Shown here: positions 8,394-16,823 of the stretch, piece after piece | Numbering within the stretch: position 1 is the first letter of the stretch | Layout: the number at the start of each line of letters is the position of its first letter | Assembly: GCF_900172365.1 (NCBI RefSeq) | Contig: NZ_FWFJ01000040.1 | Coordinates: forward strand, 1 to 37,574 | Source of the DNA: Roseovarius gaetbuli | GTDB lineage: Bacteria; Pseudomonadota; Alphaproteobacteria; Rhodobacterales; Rhodobacteraceae | Length of the DNA: 37,574 bases | Reading direction: 5' to 3' | The notes under the pieces: model-generated | Databases searched by the model: none | The model's input: the letters and a program-made list of their open reading frames with translations, nothing else | What the model was told of the DNA's origin: nothing | Position numbers and translations under genes: made by a program

Positions 8394-9527
8394 ATGTCCG
8401 ATCATTCACCGACCGGCTGGCGCGTGGCCCTGATAATGTTAGTGGCGGCGGCCCTCAGCGGTGGCCTCACCTACGTCTTGGCCAGCCATTGGCTTGTCGG
8501 GTTAACGGGCTGGCCGCTGTTCTGGCGCAGCGCCCTGCTCGGCCTGCTGGCTATGAATTTATCACTCGCGGGAGCGGGAGCGGGAGCGGGAGCGATAGCG
8601 GGAGCGGGAGTGCTCGGCCCCGGTTTCGCAATCGGAACCTATCTGCGCGCCCTGTTCACACGGCTCTCCGCCACCTTGCGGTTTTTACCCGCAGGGATGG
8701 CCCGCTTTCCTCGAAACTGGTCGGATCTCGCGCTGCGGACCGATCTCCGCAGCCCGCCAGAGCTTATCCCGGCCATGTCTGCGAATAGTCTTTTTCACAC
8801 CGCAAATCTGGTTGAGCGCCTCAGAACAGGAAGTATGCTTGAACGAGTCTCTTTCGCAATCCTCCTCTTTATCCTCTACGCCCCCACCTATCTCTTTCGC
8901 CTCACGCTCAAAACCTCGGCCTGGGCCTATTTCTGGCTGATCTCGCTGGCCTCTGCCCCGCGCGCGGTGAAAAACCCCGACGGCACGCTGATCTGGGATC
9001 ACTGGCAGGGCAAATCACCGGCAAGCTACTTTAGCCTGATCCTCGCCTTTGCCACCCTTGGCTTTTACGCCCTGCGCCTGTTCTCGCCCGAGCTTTTCAT
9101 CCTGACCACGCAGGCCACCGGCGGTGAAGGTCTGCCCAATGACCTGCCGCGGCTTCTGGCCAGCCTTGATCTGTCGCGGCTCTATATCCGGGATGCGCTT
9201 CCGCTGGCCTCAGCCCTGCTTGCTGCGGGCTCGTTCTGGCATGCCCGTACCCTGCATTGGCGGGTCGATGTGCGCGGGGTGGAGCACCCCGGGCATGCGC
9301 GGCTCAAGTTGCTTTACGGTTTGGGCAAGCTGCGCAGCGCCTGCACCTGTGCCACGATTACGCTGATCCTTGTGGTGACGATGGGCCTGTTCCATGACAC
9401 CTGTCGCCTGCCGCCCGCCCTGTCGGTCGGGATGGCGCATATCTATGGCGCGGCCCCCACCTGCCCGCGCTCAGGATCGCGCCACGAAGGATTGAGAACA
9501 AATGACGAACATGCTAGTCTTGAGCCC
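8394..9527 (+). CDS. Multi-spanning membrane protein of unknown function
   Basis: I do not recognise the family. The start is the ATG at 8394 (MSDHSPTGWRV), after GAGAAG. The protein has an N-terminal hydrophobic helix (VALIMLVAAALSGGLTYVLA), an Ala-Gly segment encoded by a hexanucleotide repeat at about residues 59-73, and helices near RVSFAILLFILYAPTYLF, YFSLILAFATLGFYAL and TITLILVVTMGLF. The reading frame has no stop before the downstream SOS gene and continues in frame to 10124, so 9527 is a nominal boundary. Either the real product is a fusion, or the original stop was lost. Other frames have TGA at 9493 and 9503, so one indel near 9480 would restore a normal end. Confidence 0.6.
8568..8611 (+). 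repeat. GGGAGC hexanucleotide tandem tract
   Basis: About seven tandem copies of gggagc, with one variant unit (gatagc), lie inside the membrane-protein gene. They encode alternating Ala-Gly in a predicted hydrophobic stretch. Copy-number change would alter length by two residues without shifting the frame. Confidence 0.85.
9496..9510. promoter_or_regulatory. LexA (SOS) box
   Basis: The sequence gaac-aaatgac-gaac matches GAAC-N7-GAAC, the reverse complement of the alphaproteobacterial LexA operator GTTC-N7-GTTC. It ends 17 bp before the ATG at 9528 of an ImuA-like gene, a location suitable for repression. Confidence 0.8.
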
Positions 9528-10124
9528 ATGACAACCGCCCTTCTCAACCGCCAATCCCATCGCCCACCCCCGGCCCTGACGGTGCTGGGCGACCTGACCC
9601 TGACACTGGCGCGGCTGCATGAGGGCTGCGGCCCGGCGCGGTATACCTTTGCGATGCTGGTGGCGGCGGCCAGCGAGGGGTTGGTCCTGTGGATCGCGCC
9701 CACATGGCAGAGTGATCAGCCGAATCCCGACGGCATGAGCCCGCTGGTCGGGCCCGAGCGGTTCTTGTTCGCGGCCCCGCAGCGGCGCGAGGATCTGCTG
9801 TGGTGCATGGAAGAGGCCCTGCGCAGCGGCGCGGTGCCGCTGGTGGTGGCCGACCTGCCGCAGCTCCCCGGCCTGACGGCGGTGCGCCGGTTGCATCTTG
9901 CCGCCGAGGCCGGCGCGGCGCGCGGCAACGGACGGCCGCTTGGCCTTATCCTGACGCCTGAAGATGGCGGCGCGCCGGGGGTGGAAACCCGCTGGTTCAT
10001 GGCCCCCGCCCATGACGCCAATAACACCGCATGGCGGCTTGAGCGGCGCCGCGCACGCACCGCGCCGCCCGCCTGTTGGCGGCTCACCGGGGCGCCGGGC
10101 GCATGGCAAGTGACGCAAACGTGA
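9528..10124 (+). CDS. ImuA-like SOS-response protein
   Basis: The 198-residue protein resembles the RecA-like ImuA/SulA-type proteins: ALTVLGDLTLTLARLHEGCG, a hydrophobic strand LVLWIAP, RREDLLWCMEEALRSGAVPLVVADL, a LAAEAGAARG stretch and a basic WRLERRRARTAPP tail. In mutasome operons ImuA acts with ImuB and DnaE2 in SOS mutagenesis. The start at 9528 is supported by the LexA box immediately upstream and by the family's usual N-terminus, even though the frame is open from 8364. No imuB or dnaE2 follows, as the next gene is yceI. Family membership is by motif memory and is moderately secure; the SOS control is strongly suggested. Confidence 0.7.
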   Translation: MTTALLNRQSHRPPPALTVLGDLTLTLARLHEGCGPARYTFAMLVAAASEGLVLWIAPTWQSDQPNPDGMSPLVGPERFLFAAPQRREDLLWCMEEALRSGAVPLVVADLPQLPGLTAVRRLHLAAEAGAARGNGRPLGLILTPEDGGAPGVETRWFMAPAHDANNTAWRLERRRARTAPPACWRLTGAPGAWQVTQT

Positions 10125-10157
10125 CATCCATTACGCCCCCGGCGGCCTATATCCTTG

Positions 10158-10715
10158 ATGATGTATCGCATTGCCCTTTTGTTGTGTCTGATCGCCGGCC
10201 TCGCAACAGCCGCCCCGCGACCCTATAGCCTGAACACAGCCCGCTCGACGGTGGGCTTCACCTATGGGTTTGGCGAGGCACTCAAAAAGGGCGAGATGCC
10301 GGTCAAATCCGCAAGTATGCAGATTGACCTCAAAAATGTTTCGGCCAGCCATATCGACGTCGACCTTGATGCCAGGGGCGCCAGGGCCGGGTTTTTCTTT
10401 GCCACCCAGGCGATGAAAGGCCCCGAGGTTCTCGACACGGCCCGCTTTCCCACCATCCGCTTCAAATCGACCCGGATCACCGGCAGCCTGCTAAAGGCCA
10501 CCGTCAGGGGCGATCTGACAGTGCGCGGCATCACCCGGCCCGTGACGCTTAACGCCGCACTTTACCGTCAACGCGGCACCGACCCCGATGACCTTGATAA
10601 TCTGACCGTTTTGCTGACCGGCGCGATCAACCGCTCGGCCTTTGGCGCCAGCGGGTTTTCAAACTATGTCGGCGACCGGATCGGATTGCGCATCATCGCG
10701 CGGATCGAAAAGTAG
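10158..10715 (+). CDS. YceI family periplasmic protein
   Basis: The 185-residue lipocalin-like protein has a signal peptide (MMYRIALLLCLIAGLATAA). The YceI domain shows STVGFTYGF near the mature N-terminus, FFFATQAMKGPEVLDTARFP and IRFKSTRIT, then GDLTVRGITRPVTL. YceI proteins bind isoprenoid-like or amphiphilic molecules in the periplasm; the ligand here is unknown. Consecutive ATGs at 10158 and 10161 are both possible starts. A GC hairpin at 10760-10776 (gcccgc-gcgaa-gcgggc) follows and may terminate transcription before the MFS gene. Confidence 0.9.
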   Translation: MMYRIALLLCLIAGLATAAPRPYSLNTARSTVGFTYGFGEALKKGEMPVKSASMQIDLKNVSASHIDVDLDARGARAGFFFATQAMKGPEVLDTARFPTIRFKSTRITGSLLKATVRGDLTVRGITRPVTLNAALYRQRGTDPDDLDNLTVLLTGAINRSAFGASGFSNYVGDRIGLRIIARIEK

Positions 10716-10794
10716 CCCCGCCTGCGAAAAACGACGCCAAACTGTCGAAAAAGACCGAGGCCCGCGCGAAGCGGGCTGACATGGTAAAGGCGTA

Positions 10795-12030
10795 ATGCGC
10801 GTCATAATCTCCTTTGCGGCCCTCTTTTTGTCGGTCATCCTGCTTCAGCTGTCGACCGGGGGCGTTGGCCCGCTGGATGCGCTGTCGGGACTGACGCTTG
10901 ATTTCACCACGGCGCAGATCGGCATGCTGGGATCGGCGCATTTTGTCGGCTTCTTCATCGGCTGCTGGTTCGCGCCGCGCCTGATGGGAAGCATCGGCCA
11001 TTCGCGCGCCTTTGCCGCCTTTACCTCGGCCGGGGCAATCGGGCTTTTGGCGCATATGCTGGTGATTGATCCCTATGCCTGGGCGGTGATGCGGGTTGCC
11101 TCTGGGCTATGTGTGGCGGGCTGTTACACGGTGATCGAGGCCTGGCTTCAGGCCAAGGTCACCAACGAGACGCGCGGGCGCACCATGGGCATTTACCGGG
11201 TGGCCGATATGGGGGCCTCACTGATGGCGCAAATGCTGATCAGCGTGCTCGCGCCCGCCTCTTACGTGTCCTACAACCTGCTGGCGATGCTGTGTTGCGC
11301 CGCGCTTTTGCCCCTGACCCTGAGCCGTCTGCGCGAGCCGGAAACGCCTGATGCGCCACGCCTGCGCCCGATGCTGTTGATCGCCTGTTCGCCGCTGGCC
11401 GCCGCCGGGGTGTTGGTCGCGGCGCTCTCAAGTGCGTCGTTCCGGATGATCGGCCCGCTTTACGGCCAGCAGGTCGGCCTTGCCGTGGATCAGATCGCGG
11501 GCTTTCTGGCGGTCTTCGTTCTGGGCGGGGCCGTGGCGCAATACCCGGTCGGCTGGCTGGCGGATCGCTATGACCGCCGCTGGGTTCTGATCGGCCTGTC
11601 GCTTGCCGCCATCCTCAGCAGCGTGATGACCGCCGCCACCCATGACCTTGATACCTTCGGCATCCTGTTGACCGCGTTCTTCTTTGGCATGACCACCTTT
11701 CCGATCTATTCGGTGAGCGCCGCGCATGCCCATGATTTTGCCCAAGCCCATGAGCGGGTCGAGCTTTCCGCCGCACTGATGTTCTTTTTCGCCCTTGGCG
11801 CCATCGCCGCCCCGCTCATGGCCTCGACCCTGATCGAACACTATGGCCCGCCCGCAATGTTCGTCATGATCGCCGCAGGGCATGCCGTTCTGGTGGTCTT
11901 TGGCCTGATCCGGATGCGGATGCGTCCTGGCGCCGAACGGCGCACCGCCTATGTCTGGGCGCCGCGCACCTCGTTCCTGATTGGTCGCCTGACGGGGCGC
12001 AGTCGCGACAAACCTGAGAACCGGCGCTAG
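10795..12030 (+). CDS. MFS transporter, YcaD type
   Basis: The 411-residue protein has about twelve predicted transmembrane helices. It begins MRVIISFAALFLSVILLQLS and contains the conserved MFS loop segment GRTMGIYRVADMGA and the second-half loop GWLADRYDRRWVL. It resembles YcaD/YbfB-like efflux or uptake carriers, whose substrates are mostly undefined. The start has aaagg 5-9 bp upstream. It lies 54 bp upstream of metG on the same strand and could share a transcript. No regulatory gene is adjacent. Confidence 0.87.
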   Translation: MRVIISFAALFLSVILLQLSTGGVGPLDALSGLTLDFTTAQIGMLGSAHFVGFFIGCWFAPRLMGSIGHSRAFAAFTSAGAIGLLAHMLVIDPYAWAVMRVASGLCVAGCYTVIEAWLQAKVTNETRGRTMGIYRVADMGASLMAQMLISVLAPASYVSYNLLAMLCCAALLPLTLSRLREPETPDAPRLRPMLLIACSPLAAAGVLVAALSSASFRMIGPLYGQQVGLAVDQIAGFLAVFVLGGAVAQYPVGWLADRYDRRWVLIGLSLAAILSSVMTAATHDLDTFGILLTAFFFGMTTFPIYSVSAAHAHDFAQAHERVELSAALMFFFALGAIAAPLMASTLIEHYGPPAMFVMIAAGHAVLVVFGLIRMRMRPGAERRTAYVWAPRTSFLIGRLTGRSRDKPENRR

Positions 12031-12084
12031 AACTGCCTGCAAAGACGCGCTAAAGGAGGCTCAAACCTTCAAGGGGCAAGTATC

Positions 12085-13803
12085 ATGGCACGGCATCTGA
12101 TCACATCGGCGATTCCCTATATCAACGGGATCAAACACCTTGGCAATCTGGTCGGAAGCCAGCTTCCGGCCGATCTTTTTGCCCGTTTCCAGCGCAGCCG
12201 CGGCAACGAGGTGCTGTTTCTCTGCGCCACCGACGAGCATGGCACCCCGGCCGAATTGGCCGCCGCCAAGGCGGGCAAGCCGGTGGCCGAGTATTGCGCC
12301 GAAATGCACGCCGTTCAGGCCGAGATCGCCAAGGGCTTCGGTCTGAGCTTTGATCACTTTGGCCGCTCGTCGAGCCCGCAGAACCACACCCTGACCCAGC
12401 ATCTTGCCGGCAAACTCTACGAGGCGGGGTTGATCGAGGAAGTCACCGAAAAACAGGTCTATTCCAACGCCGACAAACGTTTTTTGCCGGATCGCTATAT
12501 CGAGGGCACCTGCCCCAATTGCGGGTACGACAAGGCGCGCGGCGATCAATGCGAGAATTGCACCAAACAGCTTGATCCGACCGACCTTATCGACCCGCGT
12601 TCGGCGATTTCCGGCTCGACCGATCTTGAGGTGCGCGAAACCAAGCACCTGTTCCTGCGCCAGAGCCAGATGCGCGAGCGCCTCAGCGCCTGGATCGACA
12701 CCAAGACCGACTGGCCGATCCTGACCACCTCGATTGCGCGCAAATGGCTCAACGATGGCGACGGGCTTCAGGATCGCGGTATCACCCGCGATCTCGATTG
12801 GGGCATTCCGGTCAAACGCGGCACCGAGGACTGGCCGGGGATGGAGGGCAAGGTGTTCTACGTCTGGTTCGACGCGCCGATCGAATACATCGCCTGTGCC
12901 GGCGAATGGGCCGAGGCCAACGGGCTGGACGATGCCGCTTGGGAACGCTGGTGGCGCACCGAGCGCGGCGCCGATGACGTGCGCTATACCCAGTTCATGG
13001 GCAAGGACAACGTGCCGTTCCACACGCTTGGGTTTCCGGCCACGATCATGGGCTCGGGCGAGGATTGGAAGCTTGTCGACTACATCAAGAGCTTCAACTA
13101 TCTCAACTATGACGGCGGCCAGTTTTCGACCAGCCAGGGGCGCGGCGTGTTCATGGATCAGGCGCTTGAAATCCTGCCTGCCGATTACTGGCGCTGGTGG
13201 CTTTTGTCCCATGCGCCCGAAAGCTCGGACAGCGAATTCACCTGGGAAAACTTTCAGGCCTCGGTCAACAAGGATCTGGCCGATGTGCTTGGCAATTTCG
13301 TCAGCCGCGTCACCAAGTTCTGCCGCTCGAAGTTTGGCGAAGAGGTGCCCGCCGGTGGCGCCTATGGCCCTGATGAGGCCGCCCTGATCGAGCGGCTGAA
13401 CACGCGGGTGCGCGAATACGAGGGCCATATGGACGCGATGGAGGTGCGCAAATCCGCCGCCGCCCTGCGTGCGATCTGGGTTGAGGGCAATGAGTATCTG
13501 CAAAACGCCGCGCCCTGGTCGACCTTCAAGGACAACCCCGAACAGGCGGCGATGCAAATCCGCCTCGCGCTTAACCTGATCCGGTTTTACGCGGTGCTGA
13601 GCACGCCGTTCATTCCCGATGCCGCCGCCAGCATGCTGGCTGCGATGCACACCGAAGATGACAGCTGGCCCGACGACATCGGCGCGGCGCTTGAGACCTT
13701 CGCGCCGGGCCATGCCTTCACAGTGCCCGAGGTTCTGTTTTCCAAGATCACTGACGAAGCGCGCGAAGACTGGCAAAGCCGGTTTTCCGGTCAGCGCAGC
13801 TAA
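12085..13803 (+). CDS. metG: Methionine-tRNA ligase
   Basis: The 572-residue class I synthetase charges tRNA-Met and initiator tRNA. Motifs are the HIGH-equivalent KHLGN near residue 20, ATDEHGTP, a zinc knuckle [17 protein letters not shown] near 140, [15 protein letters not shown] and [11 protein letters not shown], then the KMSKS region reading [13 protein letters not shown] near 345. The first lysine of KMSKS is Gln here and the second is Thr. The anticodon-binding helical domain follows. No C-terminal EMAP-like dimerisation domain is present, so the short length is natural. The start at 12085 has aaggggc as RBS. Confidence 0.96.
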   Translation: MARHLITSAIPYINGIKHLGNLVGSQLPADLFARFQRSRGNEVLFLCATDEHGTPAELAAAKAGKPVAEYCAEMHAVQAEIAKGFGLSFDHFGRSSSPQNHTLTQHLAGKLYEAGLIEEVTEKQVYSNADKRFLPDRYIEGTCPNCGYDKARGDQCENCTKQLDPTDLIDPRSAISGSTDLEVRETKHLFLRQSQMRERLSAWIDTKTDWPILTTSIARKWLNDGDGLQDRGITRDLDWGIPVKRGTEDWPGMEGKVFYVWFDAPIEYIACAGEWAEANGLDDAAWERWWRTERGADDVRYTQFMGKDNVPFHTLGFPATIMGSGEDWKLVDYIKSFNYLNYDGGQFSTSQGRGVFMDQALEILPADYWRWWLLSHAPESSDSEFTWENFQASVNKDLADVLGNFVSRVTKFCRSKFGEEVPAGGAYGPDEAALIERLNTRVREYEGHMDAMEVRKSAAALRAIWVEGNEYLQNAAPWSTFKDNPEQAAMQIRLALNLIRFYAVLSTPFIPDAAASMLAAMHTEDDSWPDDIGAALETFAPGHAFTVPEVLFSKITDEAREDWQSRFSGQRS

Positions 13804-13814
13804 ACGCAACTGCG

Positions 13815-13841
13815 CTCAGAGGGTGGCAAGCACCCTCTGAG
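13815..13841. terminator. Hairpin between convergent metG and amine oxidase genes
   Basis: The sequence ctcagagggtg-gcaag-caccctctgag has perfect 11-bp arms and a 5-nt loop. It overlaps the stop codon of the minus-strand amine oxidase and starts 12 bp after the metG stop, so it can serve both genes. The T-run is weak (ccctttcccc on the plus strand). Confidence 0.75.
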
Positions 13842-14895
13842 CGGCCCTTTCCCCGGCTAAAAACGCGCCCTCGATAAGGCCGGTGCTTTGCTCGGCGCTC
13901 TCTGACACCGCAAGCCATAACCGCCCATCCAGATGCCCGGCGCGTAAGGTTTCGGGGCCGATCTCGGGATGCTCGGGCGGCCTTGCCAGATCAAGCGCGC
14001 TGCAAGTCAGCGGCTCTTGCGCCCAATCCTTGATCACAAGCTCTGTTGGCGCGCCCGCCTTTGGCCCAAAGCAGCGCGCAAGCTGATCCAGAATGGCCGC
14101 GCGCAGACCCTCGGGATCACCGGCGCGTTCCGCCGCACCAATGCCGACAAAGCCGAACACCGCCCCTACAGAACCAGACGCAGGCGTATGGTCATGCACC
14201 TCGACCAAAGGCCCGGCGCGGCTTGCCACCCGCCCCGACAATCCAGCCTCGCGCCAGAACGGGCGCGGGTAAACCGCCACCGCCTTGGCCTGTTGCGCCA
14301 TCCACGTGGGCGCCGCGCGCATCGCCGCTTCAAGGGGCGGCGCGAGACCCGCAATCGCGATGCTCTCAAGCGTGCCGCGCAGCGGCGTGGCAAGCACCAC
14401 GCGGCGCGCCACATAGGCCCGGCCCTCTGTGGTGATCACCCTCAAAGCGCCCCCATCCGCCGCGACCTCGACCACCTTGGCATTGGTTAGGATGCTCTGC
14501 GGATCAAGCCGCGCCGCAAGGGCGTCAATGATCGCGCTTGGCCCGCCCACGAGACGCGAAATGCCGTCCTGCCCGATCAGCGGATGCCGACGCGGCGGCC
14601 CGCCAAAGCCGTCAAGAATACCGTCGCCCGCGTCATGCTGTGTGAAGGGCACAAGCGCGAGCCGATCCATCCAGCGCGCGACCACCGGCTGCCAGCGGGG
14701 CCAGACCCATGTCGGCCCGAGATCGCCAAGCACCGCGCCGTCGCCATCACGCAGCGCCTGAACGCGCCCGCCAATCCCGGCGCTGCCCTCAAGCACAACG
14801 ACCCGCGCGCCGCCCTCTTGCAGACAAAGCGCAGCCGTCAGCCCGGCAATTCCCGCGCCGATCACCAGAACGTCGATGTCACGATCCTTGGCCAT
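13816..14895 (-). CDS. FAD-dependent amine oxidase family protein
   Basis: The 359-residue flavoprotein has an N-terminal Rossmann dinucleotide motif DVLVIGAGIAGLTAALCL, then the VVVLEGSAGIGGRVQ segment of the monoamine oxidase/phytoene desaturase family, the NAKVVEVAADGG and RRVVLATPLRGTLE strands, and a C-terminal AEQSTGLIEGAFLAGERAA FAD-binding helix. The likely reaction is oxidation of an amine with O2, substrate unknown. It is short for the family (400-500 residues) but intact at both ends. The ATG at 14895 follows GAGGGG. The 223-bp stretch 14896-15118 beyond it holds no gene, only a weak hairpin at 15040-15054. Confidence 0.85.
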   Translation of the reverse strand: MAKDRDIDVLVIGAGIAGLTAALCLQEGGARVVVLEGSAGIGGRVQALRDGDGAVLGDLGPTWVWPRWQPVVARWMDRLALVPFTQHDAGDGILDGFGGPPRRHPLIGQDGISRLVGGPSAIIDALAARLDPQSILTNAKVVEVAADGGALRVITTEGRAYVARRVVLATPLRGTLESIAIAGLAPPLEAAMRAAPTWMAQQAKAVAVYPRPFWREAGLSGRVASRAGPLVEVHDHTPASGSVGAVFGFVGIGAAERAGDPEGLRAAILDQLARCFGPKAGAPTELVIKDWAQEPLTCSALDLARPPEHPEIGPETLRAGHLDGRLWLAVSESAEQSTGLIEGAFLAGERAAQRVLATL

Positions 14896-15118
14896 GCTGC
14901 CCCTCTTGCCGCCATACCCGTCCCGGGCCTTTGGGTTAGACCGGGGCGGCGCGAAAATGGCAAGCCATGACGCGCGGGCAATCGGTGTGCCTTAAACGGA
15001 AAACGGCGACACCCAAGGATGCCGCCGCTCCTGCAACACTGCCCCGAAAGGGCAATCACTCGCTAAAAGACAAGACCGAGCTTGTTGGTACGCCACGACC
15101 AGACAAAATGTGGCGCGA

Positions 15119-15979
15119 TCAAAGATTGCCCATCCCGATAAACAGCTGGCGATTGGCGTCGACAATCGCGCGACGGCCATGCATCACCCGCGTGTTGTCG
15201 AGAATGGCCACGTCGCCATCCTGCCAGTTGATTTCATGCGTCACGCTTTCGGCGACCTCGCGCAGCTCTTCGATCTCGTCGCTGCTCACCTCTTCACCAT
15301 CATCAAAGACATAGCGCGGCGGCTCGTAATTATGCGAGGGCCCAAGCACCGCATTGGCGAATGCCGCACCGCCCGAGAGGGTCGAGCCCCGCACCGGGTT
15401 GATCGTCAGGCTGTAATCAAGCGAGCCATCCTCGCGCAAAGCGAAATCCTGATTGGGCACGGCGGCCTTGAACTCGAGAATATGGCGCTCGGTCACCTCT
15501 TCGGGGCGGCTGATGGCGGGGTGTTCATTGGCAAGATACCGCTTCCAGAGCGCCTCGGGCAGGTTGCGTTTGACGGTGATTGGCCGACTCCAGCGAGCGC
15601 GGCGTTTCTCGTCAAAGCGCGCCAGAACAGAGCGCCCGTCGCAGATCGTGGTCTGGCTTCCCTCAAACGCCGCGCGCGGGCTAAAGAAGGCGACGATATC
15701 GGGGCAAACCGGCGTATTGCCGTTCTCGATATGAAGCCCGATCGGGCCAAGCCCGGCATCCACCTTCTGGGTGTTTTCCTCGGATTGATCGCGCGCCGGA
15801 TCAAAGGTGATCTTGGCACAGAGCCGCGCGCTGAGCGCGCTGAACCGTGTCATGTCCACATCATAGCCGCGCAGCAGGGTCCAGCCATCCTGGGCAAGCT
15901 GACCTCGGATCGTTGTGATGGTGGCATCATCAATCGTGTCACACCCCGAACGGTCCGGGCGCAGGATATTATAGTGCAT
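15119..15979 (-). CDS. TauD/clavaminate synthase-like Fe(II)/2-oxoglutarate oxygenase
   Basis: The 286-residue protein has an N-terminal RGQLAQDGWTLLRGYDVD segment typical of TauD-like enzymes. The iron facial triad is visible as His83 and Glu85 in GLHIENGNTP and distal His267 in NTRVMHGRRA, with the 2-oxoglutarate-binding Arg just after it. The H-x-E form is that of clavaminate synthase-like members rather than the H-x-D of TauD itself. Hydroxylation or desaturation of a pathway intermediate is the probable role. It is the last gene of the minus-strand cluster, 52 bp after the SDR, with its own AAAGG RBS. It is expected to be cytoplasmic. Confidence 0.88.
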   Translation of the reverse strand: MHYNILRPDRSGCDTIDDATITTIRGQLAQDGWTLLRGYDVDMTRFSALSARLCAKITFDPARDQSEENTQKVDAGLGPIGLHIENGNTPVCPDIVAFFSPRAAFEGSQTTICDGRSVLARFDEKRRARWSRPITVKRNLPEALWKRYLANEHPAISRPEEVTERHILEFKAAVPNQDFALREDGSLDYSLTINPVRGSTLSGGAAFANAVLGPSHNYEPPRYVFDDGEEVSSDEIEELREVAESVTHEINWQDGDVAILDNTRVMHGRRAIVDANRQLFIGMGNL

Positions 15980-16031
15980 CAGTCGTGCCTTTCGTCTTTG
16001 AATACCTTGCCCGTGGTATTGCTCAATGGCC

Positions 16032-16823
16032 TTACCGCGCGCTTACAGTTTCCAGCGCGGCCAATGTTTTTGCATCGCGCGCCTGTGCGCCTACGGACGT
16101 GTCAATCAGCGAGGGAAACAGCCGCTGGATCAGAACGAACAACCGCTCGCGGCTTTTGGGATAGCTGTCGCGCTTGCCCGCCTCGATCGCATCCCAGGCC
16201 TGACGCGCAACCTTTTCGGGGCTGTCGAGTTGCATATCAAGCGGTTTGACAAGCGGGCCAAAGGCGCTTTCGGCGGCGGTGCGCGTGGCGCGCGGCGCGA
16301 CATAGGTCACCCCGACACCGGTGCCGGACAGCTCACGGCGCAGCGCATCCGAGAACCCGCGCAGGCCGAATTTTGTCGCCGAATAGGCGGTAAAGAACGG
16401 ATAGGCGATATCGCCAAAGACCGAGCCAAGATTAACCACACGCCCGCCCGACACCCGCAGGGCGGGCAAAAGATCGCGGGTCAAAAGCATCGGCGCCAGA
16501 AGGTTGGTTTCAACCATCGCCGTGATCGCGGCATCTTCTTGCGCCCCAAGGTGGCCCACGCTGAGCGTCCCGGCGTTGTTGATCAGCACGTCAAGCGTTC
16601 CGCCGATCGCATTGGAAATCGTCGTCCGACCGGTGGTGGTGGTCACATCCGCCACCACGCAGCGTGCGCCGTCCGTGGTCATCTTGGCGGTCTCGGCAAG
16701 CGGCTCTCGCCGCCGCCCCGTGAGGATAAGAGCATAGCCACGCCGCCCAGCCTCCAGCGCCAAAGCGCGGCCAATGCCGGATCCGGCCCCGGTGATCAGA
16801 ACGGTCTTTTTTTGCTGCGTCAT
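16032..16823 (-). CDS. Short-chain dehydrogenase/reductase
   Basis: The 263-residue NAD(P)-dependent oxidoreductase shows TGAGSGIGRALALEA at residues 11-25 (cofactor loop), NNAG, the catalytic Ser in VVNLGSVFG, and Tyr/Lys in YSATKFG. Arg residues after strand 2 (LTGRRREPL) suggest NADPH. The C-terminal 40 or so residues (SYPKSRERLFVLIQRLFP) form an amphipathic, lipid-type tail seen in SDRs acting on acyl substrates; this is inference. Its ATG overlaps the stop of the upstream ligase (ATGA), so the two are translationally coupled and probably act in one pathway. Confidence 0.9.
   Translation of the reverse strand: MTQQKKTVLITGAGSGIGRALALEAGRRGYALILTGRRREPLAETAKMTTDGARCVVADVTTTTGRTTISNAIGGTLDVLINNAGTLSVGHLGAQEDAAITAMVETNLLAPMLLTRDLLPALRVSGGRVVNLGSVFGDIAYPFFTAYSATKFGLRGFSDALRRELSGTGVGVTYVAPRATRTAAESAFGPLVKPLDMQLDSPEKVARQAWDAIEAGKRDSYPKSRERLFVLIQRLFPSLIDTSVGAQARDAKTLAALETVSAR

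Noticed and set aside
12061..13809. 582-codon minus-strand ORF opposite metG
   Set aside because: Exact antisense of metG with no domain features; long open antisense frames are expected at this GC content.
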